NCBI GenBank assembly: GCA_016703965.1
Contig: JADJBB010000002.1
Coordinates: 248,001-312,000, forward strand
Origin: Acidobacteriota bacterium
GTDB lineage: Bacteria > Acidobacteriota > Blastocatellia > Pyrinomonadales > Pyrinomonadaceae
DNA: 64,000 nucleotides
Direction of reading: 5' to 3'
The notes under the pieces were generated by a model. The model did not search any database. It was not told the origin of the DNA and saw only the letters and a list, made by a program, of their open reading frames with translations. Below are positions 23,163-31,761 of the stretch, piece after piece. Every line of letters starts with the position of its first letter. Within the stretch, counting starts at the first letter, position 1. The position numbers and the translations under genes were made by a program.

Positions 23163-26100
23163 ATGCTTAGGCAGATCACGCTTTTCGGCGCTTTGGCGCT
23201 ACTCGTTGCTATTGGTTTCGGCTTTGTAACGCAGAATTCGTCTGCTGAGAAGCGGTCTTTGGCTGCTTCGGTGAAAGATGATACCGCGGGCCGGCAATCG
23301 CTGTCACGTGCGCGGAAAGTTTCCGTGCCGGAAATGCTCACACCCAGCTTGCAGGCCCCCGGAAGCGATGGTGAGCTTGATGGTAGGCAAGGTTGTGCCC
23401 ACGTTGACGTAGAACTAGGCAAATTCACCAAAGCCGAGATCGAAGCAATGGAGAGCATCTGCGCCGATCCAGAAAAGAGCACGCAGACCCCGCCAGATCT
23501 CAGCCGGGGTATCCACGAGGCTAATATTCTGACGATTGTCCTTGATATTCGTTGGACGACGGACGCGGCGGCATCGACCAGCGACATTTTTGGGAATACC
23601 ACTGCCAGATGGGATCCTTCGCTGTTTGGTTTCACAAATACCCCCGCGAACCGGACGTTAATTGAAAACGCCATTTTGGCTGAAGTCCAAGAGGATTATT
23701 TCAACGAGCTTGCAGGTACCGTCGCGGGGCCCCCGGGACAGGATCTCAGGATCGACTTCATCCTTGGCGACATCGGCGTTGCACCTCCCGGCCTGACAAA
23801 TTATTACTACATGCAACTCGGTGACGGTACTGCCGGCCCGCATATTGGGGCATTAGGCGTTGCTGGAGGTTCGGTAGTACGGAATTCTGGCGGAACTGGG
23901 CCTAATTTCGGTATAGTTGTAGGCAACGTAGTCGGCTCGATATTCATAGATAATATTCAGGGTCTCGGCGGCCTCGCTCCGGCGAATGCTCTTTCGTCGG
24001 GAGATATTACCTTTACCACCTTCGCGGTCGCCGGCACGACCTCGCACGAAGCCGGCCACGCTCTTTCGCTGTCGCACATCAACAAAGCCGGTTCCACACA
24101 GCCGACTGCGGTTCCCCCGTTGATGGGAACGGGTGCGATCGATCTGCCTAATCAGGATAGAATCGGTGAAAGGTCATTCTCGCTTTCCGGGGTCGACGGG
24201 GAAAACGGTAATGCTGCTCGCCAGCATATTCCACAGCTTCTAGGGGCGATCGGGCTTCATTCGACCGCAGCATGTACACTCACATGTCCGGCAAATATTA
24301 CGGTTTCGAACGCTGCGAATCAGGCCGGGGCAGTGGTTAACTATCCAGCGCCGACGACGACCGGAAACTGCGGCACGATCACCGCCTCGCCGGCTTCCGG
24401 GTCTTTCTTCCCGATCGGCATTACGCCGGTTACGGCTACCTCTACCGCCGGGCCAATGTGTTCTTTCAACATTACCGTGAACGACACGCAGCCGCCTAAT
24501 ATCTCAACGGTCGCGAACTCACGCTTTGCCGGTTCACCTGTCTCCAATTCTACGATCGCAAATGTTAGCGATAATGTTGGTGTGACGAGCGTTACCGTCA
24601 ACGGCGGAGCCTCGGCAACTGTTAGCGGTGTAACGGTTTCAAATCTCGTAAATACCGCTGGTGTCGTGACAGCTAGTATCGTCGCTGCTTGCGGAGCCAC
24701 GAACGCTAACTTTAACATCACCGCCTCGGATGCTGCTCTTAATACCGCGACAGCTCAGATGACCGTTACGGTGACGAATCCGCCGCCGGTTCTAACCTAT
24801 ACCAATCCGCCTGCGATCGTGTACGGCCAGTCCGGAGTCATTGTTAACCCGGCGACGGGGCCAAGCGATAACGGCTCGGTCGCAAGCGTTGCGGTCCAGT
24901 CGACCGGTACGTATACGGGAAATATCTCCGTGACTCCGGCGGGTGTCGTTTCGATCTCGAACGCCGAACCGGTCGGTGCCCACACAATCACGATCCGTGT
25001 GACCGACAACTGCGGAGCGACCACGGATGCTCCGTTTACACTGATCGTCAACAAGGCTGATACCGCGACTAGGATCATTTCAGACGTACCCGACCCGACG
25101 GTGTTTGGTCAACCGTACACTGTGAGTGCGGCGGTTACGCCCCTCATCCCGACTTCGTTGAGCGGAACGCTTGGTGTCGGCGACCCGACGTACAACCGTC
25201 CGCTAGGCTTTCTTCAGGGCAGTGCGTGCTCTCTTTCCGGCGTCGGAACGGCAGTTCGATACCGTACCCATTCCTTTACCCTTGCATCCAGCTCAAACAT
25301 AACTCTGAGCACATCGCCGGTCGATGGAGCGACGATCACGCCGGCTGCAGCAGACACATTCATTACGCTCTACGGACCGGGTGGATTCAATCCTGCAACG
25401 CCCTGTGCGAACGCCATAGCGGCTGATGACGATACTGGTGGAAGTTCTAACAAATCCAGGATATCAACCACTACCCCACTCGCAGCGGGTAATTACACGC
25501 TTGTTGTCACATCCTTCGATAATGTGCCGAGTGGTGGCGGGGCATTCCCGTGGACCTACACAGCGCGGCTGGTACCTGCTCCTGTGCCGCCATTGGCGGA
25601 TGAAGACCTACGCTTAGTCGACAAGGGCGATTTTGCTTTGCCGGAAGGAGTTGTACCGCAATACTCAGGAAGAGTACTCTCACCGGATGCTCCAATGGTG
25701 GTGCAGGCTCCGAGCGGAAACATAAGTGTGAGTGACGGAACGAATCTCTGTGTGATCATTTTGCCCGCAGCAAGTTGTGTTATGCCATCGACGTCTGTAG
25801 GAGCCGCAACACTAACGGCGACGTACTCGGGTAACGCAAACTTCAACGGAAGCACCGCACCGACGGTACCGCATACGGTCAACAAGGCTGATTCCGCAAC
25901 CACCGTGCAGACGCTGATCAATGCACCGAACTACGGTTCGACGTTGACGGCGACGGCGACGATTACGGCGGTAGCACCTGGTTCGGGAACGCCGCAGGGG
26001 ACGGTGAACTTCAATGACGGAGCAGCACCGATCGCGGGCTGCCAGAATGTGGCGGTGACGGCACTGGGAGCGGCGGTCTGTACGACGAACCAGCTGCCGG

Positions 26101-28211
26101 CGGGAGTGGGCAAGGTCATCCAGGCAGTGTACTCGGGCAACGCGAACTTCAACGGTTCGAACGGCTCGACGACCCAGACGATCGGCAAGGCACCGCTCAA
26201 TGTCGCGGCCTCATCGGCGGCGGTCACATACGGCGATGCGGCACCGGCGATCACGGCAGCGATCACGGGCTTCGTGCTTGGTGAAACGACGGCCAACCTG
26301 ACAACCCAGCCGACGTGCTCGACGACCTATGTCCAGGGCTCGCCGGTCTCAGGCTCGCAGTATCCGTCGAGCTGTTCGGGAGCGGTCTCGAACAACTACA
26401 GCTTCAACTACATCGGCGGCAACGTGACAGTCAACAAGAAAGGCCTGACGGTAACGGCGGATAATAAGAGCCGTGCCTACGGAGCCGCGAACCCCACGCT
26501 GACGGCAACCTTCACGGGCTTTGTCCTCGGCCAGAACCTCGGAACAAGCGACGTGACGGGCAGCCCGCTGCTTTCAACGACGGCGACGCCATCGAGCCCG
26601 GTCGCGGGCAGCCCGTATGCCATCACGGCAGCACTGGGCACCCTGGCATCAGGGAACTACGCCTTCACAACATTCACGAACGGCATACTGACCATCACCC
26701 AATCCCAGTTGACGGTGACGGCGAATAACCAGACAAGAGTGTTTGGAGCCGCTAACCCGGCCCTGACGTTCACGATCACTGGCTTCCAGAACGGAGAGAC
26801 GCTGGCGACAAGCGGTGTGACGGGAACCCCGAACATCTCGACCTCAGCCGTCTCCACATCGGCTCCGGGAGCGTACCCGATCACCGCCGCACAGGGAACC
26901 CTGGCAGCCCCGAACTACACGTTCGCGACCGTTAACGGAACCCTGACGGTAACACAGGCGGCAACGACGACCACGATCACGAACGCCTCAGCCCTCGGAA
27001 ACTCGACAGTGGTCGGACAGAACTACCCGGTCAACTGGACAACGAGTCCGGTCGCCCCGGGAGCGGGAACCCCGACGGGTAATGTGACAGTGAGCGACGG
27101 TACGGGCAACACCTGTACGGCAGCGGTCGCGGCCGGCACATGCAGCCTGGCCTCGACACTCGGTCCGAAGACCATCACGGCGACCTACGCCGGCGATGCG
27201 AACTTTGGAGCGAGCACGTCACAGGCAGTCCAGCACAATGTGGTGATCGGCCTGACGGGCAACGTCAAGCAGTTCATCGCCTTCGGCACGAACGTGAACC
27301 TCGCGGGCGTAACAATGACACTGCTGAACACCGCAACGCAGCAGGCCACAACGACCACCACTGACGCAAACGGCAACTACTCATTCGGAGTAACGCAGAC
27401 AGGCGGCAGCTATACCATCACCCCAAGCGGCCTCGGCAAGGCGTTTGAGGCGACAAGCAGAACGTACACCAACGTGGCCGGCAATATCACGGGCGGGGAC
27501 TTCATCGCCTACGATGTACCGGGCCCGAACGCGATACCGAGAACGGCGAGGGTGGTGAGCCAGATAGCAACGCAGGGACAGCCTGTGACCGTTCCGGTGC
27601 TGATGACAACGACGGGTGTCGAGACGAAGGTGGCCTTTACGGTGGAATATCCGGTAACGGCACTGGGCATCCCGACGGTGACATGCGGCACGGGAGCAGT
27701 GAACTGCACCCTGGCCGTCAACAACTCGCTGCAAGGCAAGGTCGGCATCACGATCACTCCGACGGCGGCACTGCCAGCCGGAACGAGAGAACTCGTGAAG
27801 ATCACCTTCCCGACCTTCCAAAGCCCGGCGACGAGTGCCCAGATCAGATTCGGCGACTTCCCAACTCAAAGGGACGTGAGAAACGCGGAGAACAACCCGC
27901 TGCCGATGCTGTACTGGACGGACGGGCTGGTCTCATTCACCGGCGGCACACTGCTTGACGGAGCCACGATCTCCGGCAGAGTAACAACCGCAGCCGGACA
28001 GGGCCTGAGAAACGCGACGGTCACGATCATCGACACGGCGGGCAACCGTAGAACAACGGTAACAAGCTCATTCGGAGCCTACCAGTTCGAAGGGCTCGAG
28101 GTCGGACGCGACTACCTGCTGACGGTGGCCAGCAAACGATTCAGATTCGCAACCCGCATAGTAAACCTCACGGAAAACCTAAGCGATGTGAACCTGGTCG
28201 GCCTGGAATAG
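23163..28211 (+). CDS. Very large secreted metalloprotease-like protein with MBG/Ig-like repeats
   Basis: A 1682-residue protein with a signal peptide (MLRQITLFGALALLVAIGFG) and a good ribosome site (AGGAG). Residues about 60-370 include HEAGHALSLSH (His295, 299 and 305), the extended zinc motif of metzincin-like peptidases. HYR-like domains follow (CTLTCPANITVSNAANQAGA), then a pre-peptidase-like stretch, Ig-like segments with YSGNANFNGS, and MBG-type repeats (LTVTADNKSRAYGAANPTL, LTVTANNQTRVFGAANPAL). The last 85 residues are a carboxypeptidase-regulatory-like domain (ISGRVTTAAGQGLRNATVTI ... LVGLE) also found on the protein at 53.8-56.5 kb. It is probably surface-exposed and may bind or cleave extracellular polymers. 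A terminator follows. Confidence 0.8.
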   Translation: MLRQITLFGALALLVAIGFGFVTQNSSAEKRSLAASVKDDTAGRQSLSRARKVSVPEMLTPSLQAPGSDGELDGRQGCAHVDVELGKFTKAEIEAMESICADPEKSTQTPPDLSRGIHEANILTIVLDIRWTTDAAASTSDIFGNTTARWDPSLFGFTNTPANRTLIENAILAEVQEDYFNELAGTVAGPPGQDLRIDFILGDIGVAPPGLTNYYYMQLGDGTAGPHIGALGVAGGSVVRNSGGTGPNFGIVVGNVVGSIFIDNIQGLGGLAPANALSSGDITFTTFAVAGTTSHEAGHALSLSHINKAGSTQPTAVPPLMGTGAIDLPNQDRIGERSFSLSGVDGENGNAARQHIPQLLGAIGLHSTAACTLTCPANITVSNAANQAGAVVNYPAPTTTGNCGTITASPASGSFFPIGITPVTATSTAGPMCSFNITVNDTQPPNISTVANSRFAGSPVSNSTIANVSDNVGVTSVTVNGGASATVSGVTVSNLVNTAGVVTASIVAACGATNANFNITASDAALNTATAQMTVTVTNPPPVLTYTNPPAIVYGQSGVIVNPATGPSDNGSVASVAVQSTGTYTGNISVTPAGVVSISNAEPVGAHTITIRVTDNCGATTDAPFTLIVNKADTATRIISDVPDPTVFGQPYTVSAAVTPLIPTSLSGTLGVGDPTYNRPLGFLQGSACSLSGVGTAVRYRTHSFTLASSSNITLSTSPVDGATITPAAADTFITLYGPGGFNPATPCANAIAADDDTGGSSNKSRISTTTPLAAGNYTLVVTSFDNVPSGGGAFPWTYTARLVPAPVPPLADEDLRLVDKGDFALPEGVVPQYSGRVLSPDAPMVVQAPSGNISVSDGTNLCVIILPAASCVMPSTSVGAATLTATYSGNANFNGSTAPTVPHTVNKADSATTVQTLINAPNYGSTLTATATITAVAPGSGTPQGTVNFNDGAAPIAGCQNVAVTALGAAVCTTNQLPAGVGKVIQAVYSGNANFNGSNGSTTQTIGKAPLNVAASSAAVTYGDAAPAITAAITGFVLGETTANLTTQPTCSTTYVQGSPVSGSQYPSSCSGAVSNNYSFNYIGGNVTVNKKGLTVTADNKSRAYGAANPTLTATFTGFVLGQNLGTSDVTGSPLLSTTATPSSPVAGSPYAITAALGTLASGNYAFTTFTNGILTITQSQLTVTANNQTRVFGAANPALTFTITGFQNGETLATSGVTGTPNISTSAVSTSAPGAYPITAAQGTLAAPNYTFATVNGTLTVTQAATTTTITNASALGNSTVVGQNYPVNWTTSPVAPGAGTPTGNVTVSDGTGNTCTAAVAAGTCSLASTLGPKTITATYAGDANFGASTSQAVQHNVVIGLTGNVKQFIAFGTNVNLAGVTMTLLNTATQQATTTTTDANGNYSFGVTQTGGSYTITPSGLGKAFEATSRTYTNVAGNITGGDFIAYDVPGPNAIPRTARVVSQIATQGQPVTVPVLMTTTGVETKVAFTVEYPVTALGIPTVTCGTGAVNCTLAVNNSLQGKVGITITPTAALPAGTRELVKITFPTFQSPATSAQIRFGDFPTQRDVRNAENNPLPMLYWTDGLVSFTGGTLLDGATISGRVTTAAGQGLRNATVTIIDTAGNRRTTVTSSFGAYQFEGLEVGRDYLLTVASKRFRFATRIVNLTENLSDVNLVGLE

Positions 28212-28243
28212 AATAGCTGGCGTTCCAACGCTAAAATGACAAG

Positions 28244-28275
28244 CGGCTCGGAGTACACTTCCGAGCCGTTTTTTT
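28244..28275 (+). terminator. Rho-independent terminator after the giant secreted protein
   Basis: Stem CGGCTCGGA / TCCGAGCCG with a 7-nt loop and a T7 tail, 33 bp after the stop codon. Confidence 0.92.
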
Positions 28276-28299
28276 AATTCGATAGCCAATTAATGAGAC

Positions 28300-28531
28300 T
28301 TGGATCTTTCTTCGCTAAAGTGCGAGTCCTTACCAGAAATGCATCGTGAGAGGAAAGTTTTTGTTTTTAATGGAAGCTAGGTTCGAATGAACCTTTCTAA
28401 TAGATGAACGGAAGAAAAGCGTGTAAGAGCACAGTGGCAAACATTTGATCACGGTGGGCATGCTGGAAGTCTATTCGAAATCTCCGAAATAGGTTGGGCC
28501 GCATCATCGAGAAACGATGCGGCCCTTTTTT
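28300..28531 (+). ncRNA. Candidate small RNA ending at an orphan terminator
   Basis: GGGCCGCATC (28496-28505) and GATGCGGCCC (28516-28525) form a 10-bp perfect stem followed by T6, a textbook terminator. No gene lies between it and the previous terminator, while the next gene (ispH) is on the other strand. A short transcript ending here is the simplest reading; the 5' boundary is a guess. An internal hairpin AGGTTC-GAAT-GAACCT lies near 28379. Confidence 0.35.
28496..28531 (+). terminator. Orphan Rho-independent terminator
   Basis: Perfect 10-bp stem with a 10-nt loop and T6 on the plus strand only. The complement strand lacks the T tail, so it is not the ispH terminator. Confidence 0.85.
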
Positions 28532-28551
28532 GTTCCGATTTGTCAGAGCGA

Positions 28552-29418
28552 TCATGGCTTTAATCCGCCGACATCCTCTTTGCCAAAATTCTCAAGATAT
28601 TTGACGACATTGTCGATAAGCCATTTTGGGGTCGATGCTCCCGCCGTGACGCCGACCTTTTCGACGCCGATGAGATCGGCGGGGTTGATTTCGGCCTCTG
28701 TTTCAATGAGAAAGCTCTTTTCGCATTGCTCCTTGCATACACCGAGCAGTTTTACGCTATTCGACGAATGGCGTCCGCCGATAATATAGAACGCATCGAC
28801 CATACCGGCTAAAGCACGGGCTGCTTCCTGGCGGTCTTTCGTCGCTGAGCATATCGTATTGATGATCTCGACAGTGTCGTCGGTGCGATCGCGAATTGCG
28901 TCCGCGGTATCGAAGAATGTTTTTACCTTTATTGTTGTTTGCGAAACGACTAAAGGATTTCGAAGGCGGGGCAGCGACGCGACCTCCGTTTCATCGCGAA
29001 TAATAAAAGCGTGGTTCGGAGCATAGCCTTTGACACCGATCATTTCAGGATGTTCAGGGCTGCCAACCACGATCACGTGGCGATCCTGAGCGGCGGCACG
29101 GGCGGCAAGTTTTTGAACGCGTGTGACAAACGGACACGTTGCATCTACAACATTCGCCGCCTTTTCCTCCAGTTCTTTTTGAACTTCCGGTGTAACGCCG
29201 TGAGCGCGGATCACCGCAGTTTCGAGGCGGCCGATCTGGACGGGTTCGCTTATCGTTGTCACACCTTCGTGCGCAAGACGCTGCATTTCCTGCTCGTTAT
29301 GGATGAGCGGCCCAAGGGCTCTGACGGTCTGGCCTTCTCCTATGGCTTTCTCGACCATCTCTACCGCACGTTCGACCCCGAAACAAAAACCGTATTCATT
29401 TGCCAGTAGTACTTGCAT
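28552..29418 (-). CDS. ispH: 4-hydroxy-3-methylbut-2-enyl diphosphate reductase
   Basis: The 288-residue length is standard. The three cysteines that hold the catalytic iron-sulphur cluster are in GFCFGVERAV (Cys12), VDATCPFVTRVQ and NTICSATKDRQ. Other family blocks are LGPLIHNEQ, VIVVGSPEHPE and SSNSVKL. The enzyme makes IPP and DMAPP at the end of the MEP pathway in the cytosol. It is a single gene, divergent from the acetyltransferase gene with 62 bp between the starts. Confidence 0.97.
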   Translation of the reverse strand: MQVLLANEYGFCFGVERAVEMVEKAIGEGQTVRALGPLIHNEQEMQRLAHEGVTTISEPVQIGRLETAVIRAHGVTPEVQKELEEKAANVVDATCPFVTRVQKLAARAAAQDRHVIVVGSPEHPEMIGVKGYAPNHAFIIRDETEVASLPRLRNPLVVSQTTIKVKTFFDTADAIRDRTDDTVEIINTICSATKDRQEAARALAGMVDAFYIIGGRHSSNSVKLLGVCKEQCEKSFLIETEAEINPADLIGVEKVGVTAGASTPKWLIDNVVKYLENFGKEDVGGLKP

Positions 29419-29480
29419 TATTGATAGACCTTGTCTAATTTACTCTATTACACCACGTAAACCAGCTCTCATTTTACCAA

Positions 29481-30362
29481 ATGAACGAAGGAAACGAAAT
29501 CACCTCGATGGAATGCAGGTTTTTGAATAGAGGCTATTTCGATAAGCTGTACGAAGCTTTCACGCTTGCATTTTCCGACTATGTGATCCCGTTTGCGCTT
29601 ACGGAGGCCCAGTTTCGCAATCACATAAATCTCACCGCCGTGGATCTCGATCGTACCGTGGGGTGCTTTGTTGACGAACGCATCGTCGGATTCAGCCTCA
29701 ACGGATTTGGCGAATGGGATGGACGCCGAACAGTTTATGATGCCGGAACCGGCGTTGTTCCTGATCAGCGTCGGCGAGGTTTGAGCGAATCGATGTTCAA
29801 AATGATGCTTGAGGATTTTGCGAAAGCGGGTCTTGAACAATGTCTCCTCGAGGTTATTACGACGAACACGGGGGCGATAAGCCTTTACGAAAAACTCGGC
29901 TTCCGTAAAACTCGCCGATTGGCTTTACTACAATGCGACGGCAAGCTCAGCGCTCCCTGCGACGAAAGACCGGATGTTGAGATCCGAGAGATCAAAGATC
30001 CGGATTGGGATCTACTCGGTTCATTCTGGGAGGGAAAGCCGTCATGGCAAAATTCAATCGATGCAATTGAGCGCAGCCGCGGCTTGAAGCTCATCCTCGG
30101 TGCTTTTGAGAGTGAGCAGTGTGTTGGCTACGCAGCTTTCTCTGCTAAATTTGGCCGGATCGCCCAGATGGCTGTAAGTAAGGAACATCGACGCCGAGGT
30201 GTCGGCACAGCCCTTCTTAAAGCGGTACAAAACGAGACGGCGGATGGATTTTCGATGCAGGTCATCAATATCGACACAGGTCTATCCGATGTAATGAACT
30301 TTTTTCTAAATCGCGGGTTTTACGAACGCCTCGATCAGCACGAGATGTTGAAGACGCTCTAG
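29481..30362 (+). CDS. Tandem GNAT-domain acetyltransferase
   Basis: The 293-residue protein holds two GNAT folds. The first, residues about 10-150, has the acetyl-CoA loop VVPDQRRRGLSESMF and the late ISLYEKLGFRKTR. The second, about 165-290, has MAVSKEHRRRGVGTALLKA and MNFFLNRGFYERL. Tandem GNATs occur in mycothiol synthase and in several uncharacterised groups; the substrate here is unknown. An alternative ATG nine codons in (MECRF) is possible. The stop codon overlaps that of the convergent helicase gene by three bases. Confidence 0.82.
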   Translation: MNEGNEITSMECRFLNRGYFDKLYEAFTLAFSDYVIPFALTEAQFRNHINLTAVDLDRTVGCFVDERIVGFSLNGFGEWDGRRTVYDAGTGVVPDQRRRGLSESMFKMMLEDFAKAGLEQCLLEVITTNTGAISLYEKLGFRKTRRLALLQCDGKLSAPCDERPDVEIREIKDPDWDLLGSFWEGKPSWQNSIDAIERSRGLKLILGAFESEQCVGYAAFSAKFGRIAQMAVSKEHRRRGVGTALLKAVQNETADGFSMQVINIDTGLSDVMNFFLNRGFYERLDQHEMLKTL

Positions 30363-31663
30363 CGGACCGGATCGCGGAGGATGGCTTCGGATGCTGTTAA
30401 CGCGATCGCGGCCGCAGCCGGATTTGAATCCCTTAGATTTGCGAGCTGTCTTAGTGCCTCACCGGTCCGCGACAGGAGTCGAACGAGGTCGCCTTCCTCA
30501 GCTTTTGTGCGGTCAACGAGTTCATCCCAGGCCATTCCGGCCGTCCATCGTTCGGCTGCGGCTGCCGCTGAATAGTTGATTTCTTCGGCGGGAACCACGC
30601 CGTTTCTCCATTCGACATTTGAGACCATAACGACGAGGCCCTCGAAATCACCGAGGATGTCGGTCATATTTCGGGTCGAACGCATTTCGCCGTAGCTGCG
30701 ATCCGCATCGGACGCGACCGACGCCATTAGCCCCGCTGCCTCGGAAATCTTCAGGTCGTCAAAAATGCCTTCTTTCAGAGCTTCGCCTACGAGCAAGGGG
30801 CGGTCAATACGAAGGTCAGCGAGCCATTTGCCGCTCTCGGTAACGGTTTCCGCCTCATAATCCAAGTAGCCAAAATGGTCAAGTACCATCGCCCGCTGTT
30901 CGAAAGGCAGCCATATCCGGTCGCTGAGATCGTCGGCTCCGTCACGGTGTTTTGCGTTTGCACTCGCACGACGGCTTTCGCGAAAGGCGAAGCTTTTTTC
31001 GGCGATCTCACGAACCTGTTCAAAAGTGCCGAACGCATCAAGCAGGTTCAGGAGGCTCGTGTAAGTCGCCCTAAAGCGGCTTTCCAGCGGGTCGGGCGGA
31101 GCTTTTAGAAGCTCGGCGATCTTTTTTGGATTCTGGAATTGGCCGGGAGCCAGCACGACAAATCCGACATTATCTCTTCCGCGGCGTCCGGCACGTCCGG
31201 TCATTTGCTGTAATTCACTTGCGGTCAGCGAACGCCAGCCGTCGTTGCCGCGTGTGTCGGCATTAGTAATAACGACCGTTCTGGCAGGGAAATCGACGCC
31301 CGCAGCGACGGTCGATGTTGCGAACAGGGCATTTAGCAGGCCTGAGGACATCATCCGCTCTATCAGCAATTTCCACGAAGGAATATGCCCAGCGTGATGA
31401 GCCGCAACGCCCGCGTGAACAATGACTTTGCTGTGTTTGTGATCGTGGACCTCGGGAAAATCCGCGGCGAATTCATCAAATATCTTCTGCCGCATCGCCT
31501 GACGTTCAGGCTCTACCTTCTGGGACTTGTCTTGAGCCACCTCTGAAGCAGCTTCGTCGCACCGCCGGCGTGTCGGTAAAAAAACGATCGCCGGAAGGAG
31601 ATTGAAACCGAGAAGGGCGGTTATCAGTTTTGAGGGAGCGATGTCGGCTTTGGCCTGATCCAT
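30359..31663 (-). CDS. Ski2/Mtr4-type helicase lacking its N-terminal RecA domain
   Basis: I start at the ATG giving MDQAKADIAPSKLITALL; the frame is open 15 codons further. The product contains the second RecA-like domain of a superfamily-2 helicase (AIVFLPTRRRCDEAA, VIVHAGVAAHHAGHIP, LFATSTVAAGVDFPARTVV, QMTGRAGRRGRDNVGF) and the long alpha-helical tail typical of Ski2-like proteins. Walker A and the DExH box of the first domain are absent, and the upstream DNA belongs to the divergent amidase gene. By itself it cannot form the two-domain ATPase site. It may be a truncated gene or a lineage-specific half helicase that pairs with another protein. Confidence 0.7.
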   Translation of the reverse strand: MDQAKADIAPSKLITALLGFNLLPAIVFLPTRRRCDEAASEVAQDKSQKVEPERQAMRQKIFDEFAADFPEVHDHKHSKVIVHAGVAAHHAGHIPSWKLLIERMMSSGLLNALFATSTVAAGVDFPARTVVITNADTRGNDGWRSLTASELQQMTGRAGRRGRDNVGFVVLAPGQFQNPKKIAELLKAPPDPLESRFRATYTSLLNLLDAFGTFEQVREIAEKSFAFRESRRASANAKHRDGADDLSDRIWLPFEQRAMVLDHFGYLDYEAETVTESGKWLADLRIDRPLLVGEALKEGIFDDLKISEAAGLMASVASDADRSYGEMRSTRNMTDILGDFEGLVVMVSNVEWRNGVVPAEEINYSAAAAAERWTAGMAWDELVDRTKAEEGDLVRLLSRTGEALRQLANLRDSNPAAAAIALTASEAILRDPVR

Positions 31664-31761
31664 TGCAAATAAGTATAGCCGAGATATCGGGAATTGCCTT
31701 TCGGCCACGCGAGGTTGATAATCGTAAACATCAATTGATCCAAAAATGTGAGGAAAACCAG

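Larger units (their letters stand above)
28212..28551. other. Intergenic region with two plus-strand terminators
   Basis: The first terminator serves the giant gene. A second one, 220 bp further on, has no annotated gene before it on the plus strand, and the region in between has no convincing reading frame. Confidence 0.6.

Noticed and set aside
28376..28392. tRNA-like T-arm (GGTTCGAAT) in the candidate sRNA region
   Set aside because: There is no acceptor stem, D-arm or anticodon arm in proper distance; only a short hairpin.
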